Assembly: GCA_030267965.1 (NCBI GenBank)
Contig: BRYA01000002.1
Coordinates: 1-26,733, forward strand
DNA length: 26,733 nt
Origin: Triparma columacea
Taxonomy: Eukaryota > Sar > Bolidophyceae > Parmales > Triparmaceae
Reading direction: 5' to 3'
Shown here piece after piece: positions 9,801 through 16,942 of the stretch (position 1 is the stretch's first letter; every line of letters starts with the position of its first letter). The translations under genes and the position numbers were made by a program. Below the pieces are notes generated by a model. The model ran no database searches and was not told the origin of the DNA. It was given only the letters and a program-made list of their open reading frames with translations.

Positions 9801-10116
9801 ACGAAGACGGAGTAACTTGCCTCTCATGGCCTAGATCGGGTTCTGAATGGCAGCTATCGGACATCGGGGCGTCAACTTGAAGTGTATGAGTCTCCTCTAG
9901 ACGCTCGTTTCTCCCTCCTCGGGATTTATTTTTCGTGTCCATGTGCTGTGAGCTCAACTCTCGCGGGGATTTAGAATCTGTAGGAGCATGGGTACGTTTG
10001 GGGAGAGTAAGAATACTGTCGGTCTCGTCCCATCTCTGAGATAGATGTTGCCCTCGATCACTTAAGCCGGCATTTAGGCCCCTTCTGAGAATCCAACACA
10101 CCACAACAGCATGCAT
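820..10116 (-). CDS. START-domain multi-pass membrane protein, 16 exons
   Basis: I assemble 16 exons with matching phases: 9768-10116, 9594-9626, 9128-9160, 8952-8996, 8490-8522, 8164-8358, 7994-8026, 7482-7514, 6947-7191, 6679-6765, 6423-6569, 6136-6299, 5557-6061, 5250-5391, 1191-5180, 820-1040, giving about 2084 residues. The start ATG at 10116 is the first after an in-frame TAA. Residues ~1-330 are charged and low-complexity, with 11-residue repeats such as DSENGHEDSGQ. START-like lipid-binding segments lie near residues 580-720, 810-1000, 1090-1240 and 1300-1460; one contains KTVVNVWATLEETAAFFWD. Eight to ten hydrophobic segments follow (about 1608-1953), beginning with a SDLLTDIYVTYMFW motif weakly like XK-related proteins. 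After them come Trp-rich WEKWE and RPTWFNDIFRSKVP motifs. The last intron (1041-1190, GTGAGT to CAAGCAG) is stop-containing read-through if unspliced. Role is probably membrane lipid sensing or transfer; substrate unknown. The joining of the mini-exon region to the START exons is inferred from phase only. Confidence 0.72.
6300..6422 (-). other. Short intron 11 with a CA repeat, frame-neutral
   Basis: This 123-nt segment is bounded by AAG|GTGAGG and CCTTCGAAG|TCC, with a TTCTAAC branch-like motif near the acceptor. It is a multiple of three and has no stop, so read-through would insert 41 residues including a CVCVCV run encoded by the CA microsatellite. I treat it as an intron because of the donor, the branch motif and the microsatellite, but the acceptor is not a classical CAG. 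Confidence 0.55.
6354..6372. repeat. (CA)n microsatellite
   Basis: About nine CA dinucleotides in a row, inside the presumed intron of the START-TM gene. Confidence 0.9.
6617..6656. repeat. 14-nt tandem repeat in an intron
   Basis: CGCATCTGTGTGTA occurs twice perfectly (6617-6644) and is followed by a 12-nt partial third copy. It lies inside the intron 6570-6678 of the START-TM gene. Confidence 0.9.
7192..7481 (-). mobile_element. Introner-like intron 8, long class, 290 nt
   Basis: Minus strand: starts at the donor GTGAGTTGTGCGTTGAGAG and ends CGCCATTACCGCAG. It has the GC-rich middle shared with the other long copies but only about two units of the 24-nt minisatellite, and lacks the TATGCTACACAG block. 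It separates mini-exon 8 from exon 9 and is phase 1. Confidence 0.7.
7515..7993 (-). mobile_element. Introner-like intron 7, long class, 479 nt
   Basis: Donor GTGAGTTGTGCGTTGAGAG, acceptor CGCCATTACCGCAG on the minus strand. Contains about seven copies of a 24-nt GC-rich minisatellite (about 7606-7787) and the TATGCTACACAG block near the acceptor. Open frames on both strands here are produced by the 24-nt periodicity, not by coding. Confidence 0.75.
8027..8163 (-). mobile_element. Introner-like intron 6, short class, 137 nt
   Basis: Begins GTGAGTTCGTGCCAGG and ends CGCCATTACCGCAG. It shares the last ~55 nt with the long class but has a different, shorter middle and no minisatellite. Its closest relative is intron 1 (9627-9767). 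Confidence 0.7.
8359..8489 (-). mobile_element. Introner-like intron 5, truncated class, 131 nt
   Basis: The donor half (GTGAGTTGTGCGTTGAGAG through the TTGAAACTTTGTA block) matches the long class; the acceptor half is unrelated. Frame requires the acceptor TCACCCCCAG at 8359 rather than the nearby TGTCCGCAG 15 nt downstream, which would give a stop-containing frame. Confidence 0.6.
8523..8951 (-). mobile_element. Introner-like intron 4, long class with altered donor, 429 nt
   Basis: The donor end is GTAAGTTTGTTTCAGG, unlike the family, but from the TTTTCTTCACCGCC block onward it matches the long class. It carries about eight 24-nt minisatellite units (about 8611-8797) and ends CGCCATTACCGCAG. 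Confidence 0.7.
8997..9127 (-). mobile_element. Introner-like intron 3, truncated class, 131 nt
   Basis: Donor GTGAGTTGTGCGTTGAGAG and the following ~90 nt match the long class. It then switches to an unrelated acceptor region ending TGTCCCCTTGCAG. Same architecture as intron 5. Confidence 0.65.
9161..9593 (-). mobile_element. Introner-like intron 2, long class, 433 nt
   Basis: Donor GTGAGTTGTGCGTTGTGAG, acceptor CGCCATAACCGCAG. Contains about six 24-nt minisatellite units (about 9252-9395) and the TATGCTACACAG block. Confidence 0.75.
9627..9767 (-). mobile_element. Introner-like intron 1, short class, 141 nt
   Basis: Donor GTGAGAGAGTCGTG and acceptor ATGCACCACAG; a four-base insertion alters the usual CATTACCGCAG end. 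Otherwise it aligns with intron 6 along its whole length, including GCGGA and the AATCTTTTCAT block. Confidence 0.65.
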
Positions 10117-10572
10117 TGCCTCTCTCCTCAGGTCTCTTTCTTGCCACTTTGTGTTGATTTACGCCTCCTCCGCCCCACCGGCGTATATATTCTTCCGTTT
10201 ATCTCCCCAGCAACCTACCTGCTCAGCAACTGTCTTGTAGCCCCACTCCTTCAAGGGTCTTCCAAAAAATTAGCCCCGACACAGATTTATACTATTTCAC
10301 TTGCACAATGTTGTGCTTCCGAAGCGACTATCTTTTTACGCCTCTTAGGTGCAATCCCTCGGTAGATGTTTGTTTAGCTACAGTTATTGATTAGGGATCC
10401 AGACAAGGGTTAACTTTGTAGCAGCACACAGAGATGGGGCGCACCGAAGAAAAAAGGCGCAGGCGACAAAAACAAATTTTCCACTTCTTCCCAAGCGTTC
10501 CTTAACGGTTTTTTCAACGCTCGGTATCATCAACTAGAACCGTCCCGACATTTTTTGAACCCAAAGCTTACC
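10117..10572. promoter_or_regulatory. Shared upstream region of two divergent genes
   Basis: This 456-nt spacer separates the start of the minus-strand START-TM gene from the start of the plus-strand kelch gene, so both promoters must lie here. A TATATAT motif at 10184-10190 is about 70 nt upstream of the minus-strand ATG and could serve it. No coding exon is evident; an 84-codon open frame at 10111-10365 has no recognisable content. Confidence 0.4.
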
Positions 10573-11917
10573 ATGAAGTCCTTCTCTGCTTCCTTTTTAT
10601 GGGGCCTTTTGCTCACAGCCACGACTTCACCGGATGTCGTTCTTGGGGATCATCCTCATAATCACGACCATAATGACGGTATCGACTGGACTCACATGCT
10701 TGATATGCCTGTGGCGAGGTCCGATCTCACAGCCACCTCCGTGTTTGTCAACGGCAGGGACAAGATCTTCCTATTTGGTGGATGTGCTGCAGATCAGGTC
10801 CGAGCTCCTTGGGACAGCAGTTCGTTCTACTGCCCAACGATCACCAACCGCTGCGATGTGTTCGACCCAATCACTAAGGAGTGGAACGACGGCACCAAGT
10901 GCACCGATGCTCCCCGTGTTCGCTACAGGCACACTGCTGTTGCAGTTGATAACAAGATCTACCTGATTGGCGGTGTCGATGGTAATGACGACGCTGTTAA
11001 TGAGATCGACGTCTACGACCCTTCTGATGGCACCTGGTCCATCTTTGGAATCTGGAATGCCACCACTGACCTCGCTTCCTTTGTTGTTGACCATGACATT
11101 TACGTCGTCGGTGGTTACAAGGTCCCCGAGTACCAAGCCCAGTCTAGCGTTTACAAGTTCGATACTACCGCTCTTTCTTTGTCCCTCACCGAGGAGGACT
11201 CCTTAAAGCACGCCCGCGGTGACATCTTCGCAGCTGTCTCTGACCACTATGTCTACATCACAGGAGGTTGGACCCACGCCAACGGGTGGGCCGAACCCCT
11301 GGAGACCGTCGAGAGGTGGCACCCCCCGAGTGGCCACGGTCACGGCGCCGAGGAATCCAAGTGGGAGCGCGTTGCCAACATGACCCACAACAGGGGTGAC
11401 AAGGCCCTGATGCACATGAATGGCAAGGTGAGAGATGGGGAGTTGAGAAGAGCACCACCTGGAAGCGAAACGCAGCGACAGCTTCGTTTTCCGCATAGCC
11501 TTCCAACCAATGCAAGCACTAACGCAACCCTTCCGCATTCCTTAGATCTACGCCATTGGCGGTGAGAATGAGGCTGACGAGAAGGCCGTCAAGGTTGTTG
11601 AGGTTTTCGATGAGAGCACCGGCGAGTGGTCCGACGCCGGTTCCATCGTCGACGAGACCTTCCGCTTCGTCGCCGTTGCCCACGAGCCCACCGAGTCCAT
11701 CTACATTTTCGGAGGGCAGAACTTCTACAATGAAACATGCGACTGCTTCAAGATCTCCAAGGAGGTTCTCAGGTTTGTTGACATGGACTGGGCGATCGAC
11801 GAAATCGACGCCGGTGGACATGATGGACATGGACATGGACCTGCCTGCATCGCTACCCTTAGCAGCGCTATTGGTGGACTCGCCCTTGCCTTCACGGTCC
11901 TTGCCCTGTTTGCCTAA
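10573..11917 (+). CDS. Secreted kelch-repeat propeller with hydrophobic C-terminus
   Basis: Two exons, 10573-11427 and 11546-11917, give 409 residues. The intron (GTGAGAG to TTCCTTAG) joins MNGK to IYAIGG in phase 0, inside one kelch blade. The ATG at 10573 has an ACC context and opens a signal peptide of about 20-26 residues (hydrophobic FLWGLLLTATTS core). Six kelch units with a GG pair can be read (FLFGG, YLIGG, YVVGG, YITGG, YAIGG, YIFGG), enough for a six-bladed beta-propeller. His-rich patches lie after the signal peptide (HPHNHDHND), in the middle (GHGHG) and near the end (GHDGHGHG). The last ~25 residues are hydrophobic and end the protein, fitting a GPI signal or a single membrane anchor. 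Codon use is strongly C-ending, unlike its neighbours, which suggests high expression. Ligand unknown. Confidence 0.88.
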
Positions 11918-11983
11918 GTCAAGCGAGCAAGGGGGGGTGTTGAGATTGGTGGACGTAAATGAGGATGTCGTTGTCTTCTCGTC

Positions 11984-12040
11984 TTAATCGTCGATGGCGT
12001 CGTCAGTATCCACTATCCGCAGCCGCGCGCAGTAACAACA

Positions 12041-12075
<35 letters not shown>

Positions 12076-12520
12076 AAATAAGAAAATGGAACGCACAAGC
12101 TGACAAGCTGAAGAGAGGGACTTCACAAAACAATCCGTAACCGCGGGTTGTCCATGATAAGTTTGTGTGTTTTTCTGAAATTAATTCCCAGTTTTTTCCT
12201 GGCGGCTGCTGTGACTGTCCAATCGTCGTCACTCCGTCCGGGATTATGATGGCTGCGAGGGAAGAGCATCCCCTGAAGGCGAATTCACCAATCGACTTCA
12301 CTCCGTCTGGGATTGTGATGGCTGTGAGGGAGGAGCATCCCTCGAAGGCGTAATTGCCAATCGTCGTCACTCCGTCTGGGATGGTGATGGCCGTGAGGGA
12401 GGAGCATCCCCTGAAGGCGCTATCCCCAATCATTGTCACTCCCTCTGCAAAAGTCACCTCCGTGAGTTCATTGTTGTTACTGAAGCTCTCTACGCCAGAG
12501 TACACTGCTGAGCTGGACAT
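11984..12520 (-). CDS. BspA-type leucine-rich repeat protein, short copy
   Basis: The frame starts MSSSAVYSGVESF and runs into about four 23-residue repeats of the BspA/LRR-5 type, with the core GCSSLTAITIPDGV and TIGxxAF. Such repeats form a solenoid used for binding or adhesion. After residue ~100 the repeat stops abruptly at TTIGQ and the remaining ~75 residues are unrelated, including an SLSLSLS stretch encoded by a CT repeat (12041-12071). The repeat domain matches the longer copy at 15896-16630, so this looks like a truncated duplicate or a gene whose 3' exon I could not identify; the pyrimidine tract could belong to an intron. Confidence 0.65.
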
Positions 12521-12700
12521 CTCGGAGAAGATGGAAGTGGTAGTACTGATAGCGCTTGAGCTAAGATATAGCGTGAATGTTTAGATGGAGAGGAGGAGAT
12601 TGAAAAAGTCAGGGAGGACGATGTTGTTTTGTTGGGGACCAAATTTGAGCTCAAAATACAGTGTGTTTGAATATAGTGTAGGTATATCGTTGTGTTTGTA
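12521..12700 (-). repeat. 5' leader shared with the second LRR gene (copy A)
   Basis: Upstream of the start codon, sequence such as AATCTCCTCCTCTCCATCTA and CCCCAACAAAAC recurs in the same order upstream of the LRR gene at 15896-16630 (16631-16830). Homology across the non-coding leader shows the two genes arose by duplication including the promoter-proximal region. Confidence 0.7.
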
Positions 12701-12953
12701 TTGTGAAGTTGTGAAGAGTTTGCAATTTGGAGGTTTTTGGAGTCCGAAGGAGGGAGATATTGAGTCCAACTCTTTTGGACTCCCTCCACTTTCCTGACAA
12801 TCTGAATCCTCTTCTCCTCATTCTCATTTTCTTCCGAAGGAACTGGACTGAACAGTTTCAGCGATCTGGTCCACCCCTTAAAGCGGACGTTTCGCTGCCT
12901 TCATCCCCCTTCTCCCCTCCTCCTTCCTTCTCTTTAGTGTATCTAGTTTCTGA
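12701..12953. other. Intergenic region between divergent genes
   Basis: Upstream region shared by the minus-strand LRR gene and the plus-strand bactofilin-like gene. A pyrimidine-rich stretch (12890-12940) precedes the ATG at 12954. No exon was recognised. Confidence 0.35.
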
Positions 12954-15499
12954 ATGTCGCCAACGCCTAGTCTCCCCTCCCGTCCAGGTCGGAAGGCCAA
13001 GTCCCCGAGCCCCGGTCCCTCTCCAAAGAACAGGTTAACAAGCAATCCGATTGACTTCTCGAACGACCCGACGGTTATTATATCGGCTATGGCGGCGCAC
13101 GAGGAGCTGCAGAGGCTCAAGGAGATGCACCACGGTGCCACAAAGAGAAGAAGGGTGAGTGAAACAGTCCGGGAGTGGGGGAGGGGGGGGGACTAGAAAC
13201 TGCAGGAGGAGAAGGGGGTGGAAGGGGGAGGCAAGAAACGACGGCGGCGTGTGTCTAACCACTTACTCCCTCAACGCAACAACACCCCTTTCATTCAACC
13301 CAAAACAGGGATCGGTCGTTCGTAGGCAAGGCCTAGCAAAGGAAAAACTTCAGGAGAGGTTGCAGAAGAAAAAGACCATGGCTGTTAACAAATTAAAGGT
13401 GAGGGTCCAGGGGGGGGGGGGGGNNNNNNNNNNNNNNNNNNNNNNNTTTGGGTCTTATCCTAATCCTCTTACTCCCTTCCCCTCCCCCTCCCCACCCCAC
13501 CCCATTTCCCTAGGCCTTCTCTGCCTTCTCTGGTGGACTAGGTTCAATGTTCGGTAGAAGTCTATCCCCGGGTTCCGCTGCTGACTTGGCAGCAGCTCAA
13601 GCAGCGTCGAACTCAGCTCTTGAAGATGAGTGGGTTTCACCGAAGGAGGAGGAGGAGGAGGGTGAGGGTTTCATGGTTGGGGGGGAGGGGGAACTTTCAC
13701 CCCCACTACCAAGTAAAAGACCGAAGAAGAAGAAGAAGGAGAAGAAGAAGAAGCAGAAGAAAAGTAAGAAGGAGAAGAAGGTCTTCACCAGTGGTGACGA
13801 GAACGACGTTTGGGAAGGCCCGACTTCCGCTGCTGCTGAAGGTACTCCTACAGGTGGAACGAAGGGAATATCACCGACCCCACCCAAGGAACCCCCTAGT
13901 ATGCCGCCTAGGAGGACCAGGTTGTCATCAGTTAGGGAGGCTTGGGTTGATAAGGAGGAAAAAAAGTCTGAGGGGGAGGGTGGAGGGGGGGAGGGGGGGG
14001 AGGATATAGCACCTACAACACCACCAAGGAGACGGAACAAGGGTAGGGTTCAAAAGCAGGATCAGGGGAAGATAGAAGGGGAGAAGGGGGGAGAAGTTGA
14101 CGACGGAGGTGGAGGTGAAGAGGCCTCCGATGGGGGTGGGGACGTAAACCATACCCCTCAGCTAGAGGTGGGGGGAGATAAACTAGACTCAACAAGTCAG
14201 GAAGTCAGTCCTGGTTCACGTCCCCCTACTGCTTGGTCGACGGCATCGAGCTCGTCATCTGAAGAAGCGTCATCGAAGTCATCCATGAATTTAGCGACGC
14301 CGCTACGACCTGGGATACCAGACGAGTCTTTAGACCAGCCACCCGAGCTGTTAATATCACCCCGCATGAAACTTGTAGGTAAAGTTTCATGGAGCCAGCT
14401 ACTCCAGGTAGAGGGTCACCTCGAGGGTGAACTCGTGGGGGGTGACGATAGCACTGTCGTGGTGGCGGACGGGGGGGTAAGGGTTGGAGACGTTACGGGG
14501 GTATGCAACGTTGAGGTTGAGGGGGGGGGGAGACTTTTTGGGAGCGTAGAGGCGGCTAACGTTGTGGTCAAGAAAGGGGGGGTACTGGTGGGGAACGTTT
14601 TCGCGGATAGTATGACGATTGAGGGGGGGGGAGTACTGGTGGGGACGATTGAGATAAGGACGGAGGTTAGTGGGAGGAACTTGTTTGATGATAATACTGG
14701 GGAGGGGGAGGGGGAGGGGGAGGGGGAGGGCGAGGGCGAGTGGGATGATGAGGATGAGGATGATGAGGGAGATGAGGATGATGTGGGAGATGAGGATGAT
14801 GAGGAGAATGCGCAGAACGAGGAGGTGCAGAGGGAGGAGGAGCAGAGGGAGCAGGAGCAAAGGGAGCAGGAGCAGAGGGAGCAGGAGCAGAGGGAGCAGG
14901 AGCAGAGGGAGCAGGAGCAGAGGGAGCAGGAGGAGGAGGAAAAAGAGAGGGAGAAGGAGCAGAAGGAGAAGGCGCAAAAGGAGAAGGCGCAAAAGGATAA
15001 GGCGCAAAAGGAGAAGGCACAGAAGGAGAAGGAGAAAGCGCTGAAGGAGAAGGCAGAGAAGGAGAAGGCGGAGAAGGAGAAGGCGGAGGAGGAGGAGAAG
15101 GAGAAGGCGGAAGAGGAGGGCGAGGGACTTGTTCAAGGCTTGGCCAAGATGCTAGGACTGAGTGGTGACGAGGATAAGGAGGCTCAGGGAGATGGTACGA
15201 AGGAGAAGGATGAGAAGGAGAAAGACGAGAAGGAGAAGGAAGAGGATGAGAAGGAGAAGGAGAAGGAGAAGGAAGAGGAGCACAAGGACGACAAGGAGGA
15301 GGAGCACAAGGACGACAAGGAGGAGGAGCACAAGGAGGTTGGAGATGTGAAAAAGGAAGATGAGGGGAAGGGAGATGAGGGGAAGGGAGATTTTGAAGAG
15401 ATAGATTTGGGTAAGGATGTAAAGTTGGACGTTGTAAAGGAGGAGGTTGTAAAGGAGGAGGTTGTAAAGGAGGGGGGTGTAAAGGAGGGGGATGTATGA
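12954..15499 (+). CDS. Bactofilin-domain protein with long charged tail
   Basis: Three exons, all phase 0: 12954-13154, 13309-13398 and 13514-15499, giving about 758 residues. Exon 1 starts MSPTPSLPSRPGRK and contains a basic helical stretch. Residues ~125-370 are disordered and rich in K, E, P and S. Residues ~375-485 form a bactofilin-like beta-helix: LVGKVSWSQLLQVEGHLEGE, then repeated V/I-x-G turns (GGVRVGDVTG, GGRLFGSVEA, GGVLVGNVFA, GGGVLVGTIEI). Bactofilins are self-polymerising cytoskeletal proteins mainly of bacteria. The rest is a highly charged tail with five or more REQEQ repeats, KEKAQ repeats and EEHKDDK repeats, interrupted by one amphipathic segment, LVQGLAKMLGLSG. Intron 2 contains an assembly gap. 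Likely a filament-forming or scaffold protein; function in the alga unknown. The family assignment rests on the pattern read by eye. Confidence 0.72.
13411..13446. other. Poly-G run followed by a 23-N assembly gap
   Basis: A run of 13 G precedes Ns at 13424-13446. It lies inside intron 2 of the bactofilin-like gene, between the donor AAAG|GTGAGG at 13399 and the acceptor TTTCCCTAG at 13513, so the coding sequence is not affected. True intron length is uncertain. Confidence 0.95.
14826..15100 (+). repeat. 15-nt and 12-nt coding tandem repeats (E/Q/K/R)
   Basis: GAGCAGAGGGAGCAG-type 15-nt units encode successive REQEQ pentapeptides, followed by GAGAAGGCGCAAAAG-type units encoding KEKAQ. They form the charged tail of the bactofilin-like protein and are prone to copy-number change. 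Confidence 0.85.
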
Positions 15500-15693
15500 G
15501 GGGACGCAAAGAGGAGGATGACGGTAATGGTTTGATGAATGTATGGTTATGGTACAATGATTACGGTACAATGATTACGGCGAATAATAACGACGAAAAT
15601 GATTACGAGGAAAATTACGATGATAAAATGAATTAGTCCTTGCTGTATTTTGTGCACCACTTTTGGCATTTTTTACAACAACAACCAAGCTCT
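15500..15693. other. Intergenic spacer between convergent genes
   Basis: Short AT-rich 3' region with two adjacent copies of GGTACAATGATTAC near 15550-15577. Both flanking genes end here; no other feature seen. Confidence 0.5.
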
Positions 15694-15895
15694 TCACAGA
15701 AATTCCAGAATAACTCTCCACAAAACTTTGGGCATCTTCTCCCTTGCCTCAGTTGCCCTTAGCGCCGGTAAGGCTTCAACTCCGTTCAGTCTCTTCCGCT
15801 TCAGCCTAGCCGATCTCCTGGGTTGATTCTCAACGTGATCCCAGGTTCCCTTGAGGCACAGAAGAGCGTTGACGCGTTCACGTATGCGGTGCCAC
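15694..15895 (-). pseudogene. Out-of-frame C-terminal tail of the long LRR gene
   Basis: The frame one base away from the LRR reading frame runs RWHRIRERVNALLCLKGTW, then PRRSARLKRKRLNGV, and ends LWRVILEFL with TGA at 15694-15696. A basic RW..RERVNALLCLK segment immediately after the solenoid is what I expect for the C-terminus of this LRR family in heterokont algae. The shift occurs at a T5 run (minus strand CCATTTTTAGG), where one T fewer would join the frames. Either a real frameshift or a homopolymer error. Confidence 0.6.
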
Positions 15896-16630
15896 CTAAA
15901 AATGGAGAAGGGCCTCGACAGTCGGCATATTATTGTCGGCAGCGGCAGTGATAAGGGCAGTGCAGTTCTCGAAGCAGTTTTCACCGATGGAAACGGCAGG
16001 TGATAGAATGAGTTTCGTCAGGGCGAAGCAATCCATGAAGGCCGCACGGCCAATCGACGTCACTCCATCTGGGATGGTTATGGCCGTGAGGGAGGAGCAT
16101 AGGTAGAAGGCGAAATTGCCAATCGGTGTTACTGAGTCCGGGATTGTGATGGCTGTGAGGGAGGAGCATCCGTAGAAGGCGCATCTGCTAAGCATCGTCA
16201 CTCCGTCCGGGATTGTGATGGCTGTGAGGGAGGAGCATCTGTAGAAGGCGCCCTTGTCAATCATCGTCACTGAGTCTGGGATGGTGATGGCCGTGAGGGA
16301 GGAGCACCCCAAGAAGGCGCCATCGCCAATCATCGTCACTCCGTCCGGGATTATGATGGCTGTGAGGGAGGAGCATCCGTAGAAGGCTTCATCGGCAATC
16401 GATGTCACTCCGTCCGGGATTGTGATGGCTGTGAGGGAGGAGCATCCTTGGAAGGCGTTATTGCCAATCGACGTCACTGTGTCCGGGATTGTGATGGCTG
16501 CGAGGGAGGAGCATCCGTTGAAGGCGGCAGCGTCAATCGTTGTCACTCCCTTTGCAAAAGTCACTACTTCTATGAGCTCAGGATCTTCAAAGAAGGTCTC
16601 TGGGCCAGAGTACACTGCTGAGCTGAGCAT
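15896..16630 (-). CDS. BspA-type leucine-rich repeat protein, long copy
   Basis: Starts MLSSAVYSGPETFFEDPELI, like the copy at 11984-12520, and then holds about nine 23-residue BspA/LRR-5 repeats (GCSSLTAITIPDGV, followed by TSIGxxAF with small changes). The last unit, ENCTALITAAADNNMPTVEA, is a normal cap for the family. The frame ends at TAG 15896-15898, just where a conserved-looking basic tail begins in another frame. No signal peptide is seen. Probable role is protein binding through the solenoid; partner unknown. Confidence 0.75.
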   Translation of the reverse strand: MLSSAVYSGPETFFEDPELIEVVTFAKGVTTIDAAAFNGCSSLAAITIPDTVTSIGNNAFQGCSSLTAITIPDGVTSIADEAFYGCSSLTAIIIPDGVTMIGDGAFLGCSSLTAITIPDSVTMIDKGAFYRCSSLTAITIPDGVTMLSRCAFYGCSSLTAITIPDSVTPIGNFAFYLCSSLTAITIPDGVTSIGRAAFMDCFALTKLILSPAVSIGENCFENCTALITAAADNNMPTVEALLHF

Positions 16631-16830
16631 CTCGGGGAGGACAGAAGTGGTAGTACTGACAGCGCTCGAGTTAGGGTATGGTGTGAATGGTTAGATGGAG
16701 AGGAGGAGATTGAAAGGTTAGGGATTTGGGGCGATGTAGTTTTGTTGGGGACCAAATTTAAGCTACAAACTACAATGTGTTTGGATATGGTGTAGGTAGT
16801 AGTATCGTTGTTTATATTGTGAAGAGTTAG
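16631..16830 (-). repeat. 5' leader shared with the first LRR gene (copy B)
   Basis: Counterpart of 12521-12700: the same order of CAATCTCCTCCTCTCCATCTA-like and CCCCAACAAAACTACATCG-like blocks upstream of the start codon. No coding function is needed to explain it. Confidence 0.7.
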
Positions 16831-16942
16831 GTCGGTTGTAAAGAGTATCTAAAGCTTACAATCAGCTTATAATACACAGTTTTCTTGCCAATGCCCCCCA
16901 ATCCGGACCAAATCTCTCCAAATTTATTTCTCCAAATTTCTC

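Noticed and set aside
10111..10365. 84-codon plus-strand frame between the divergent genes
   Set aside because: No recognisable domain, overlaps the start of the minus-strand gene, and lies in the shared promoter spacer.
14399..15571. Leu-, Pro- or Arg-rich frames over the bactofilin-like gene
   Set aside because: By-products of 15-nt and 12-nt repeats; the Glu/Lys-rich frame continues a spliced gene with a recognisable domain.
15879..16000. An intron ending at the TTTTTAG in the long LRR gene
   Set aside because: The pyrimidine-rich acceptor is attractive, but the only plausible donor upstream (CATCG|GTGAAA) does not place the basic tail in frame.
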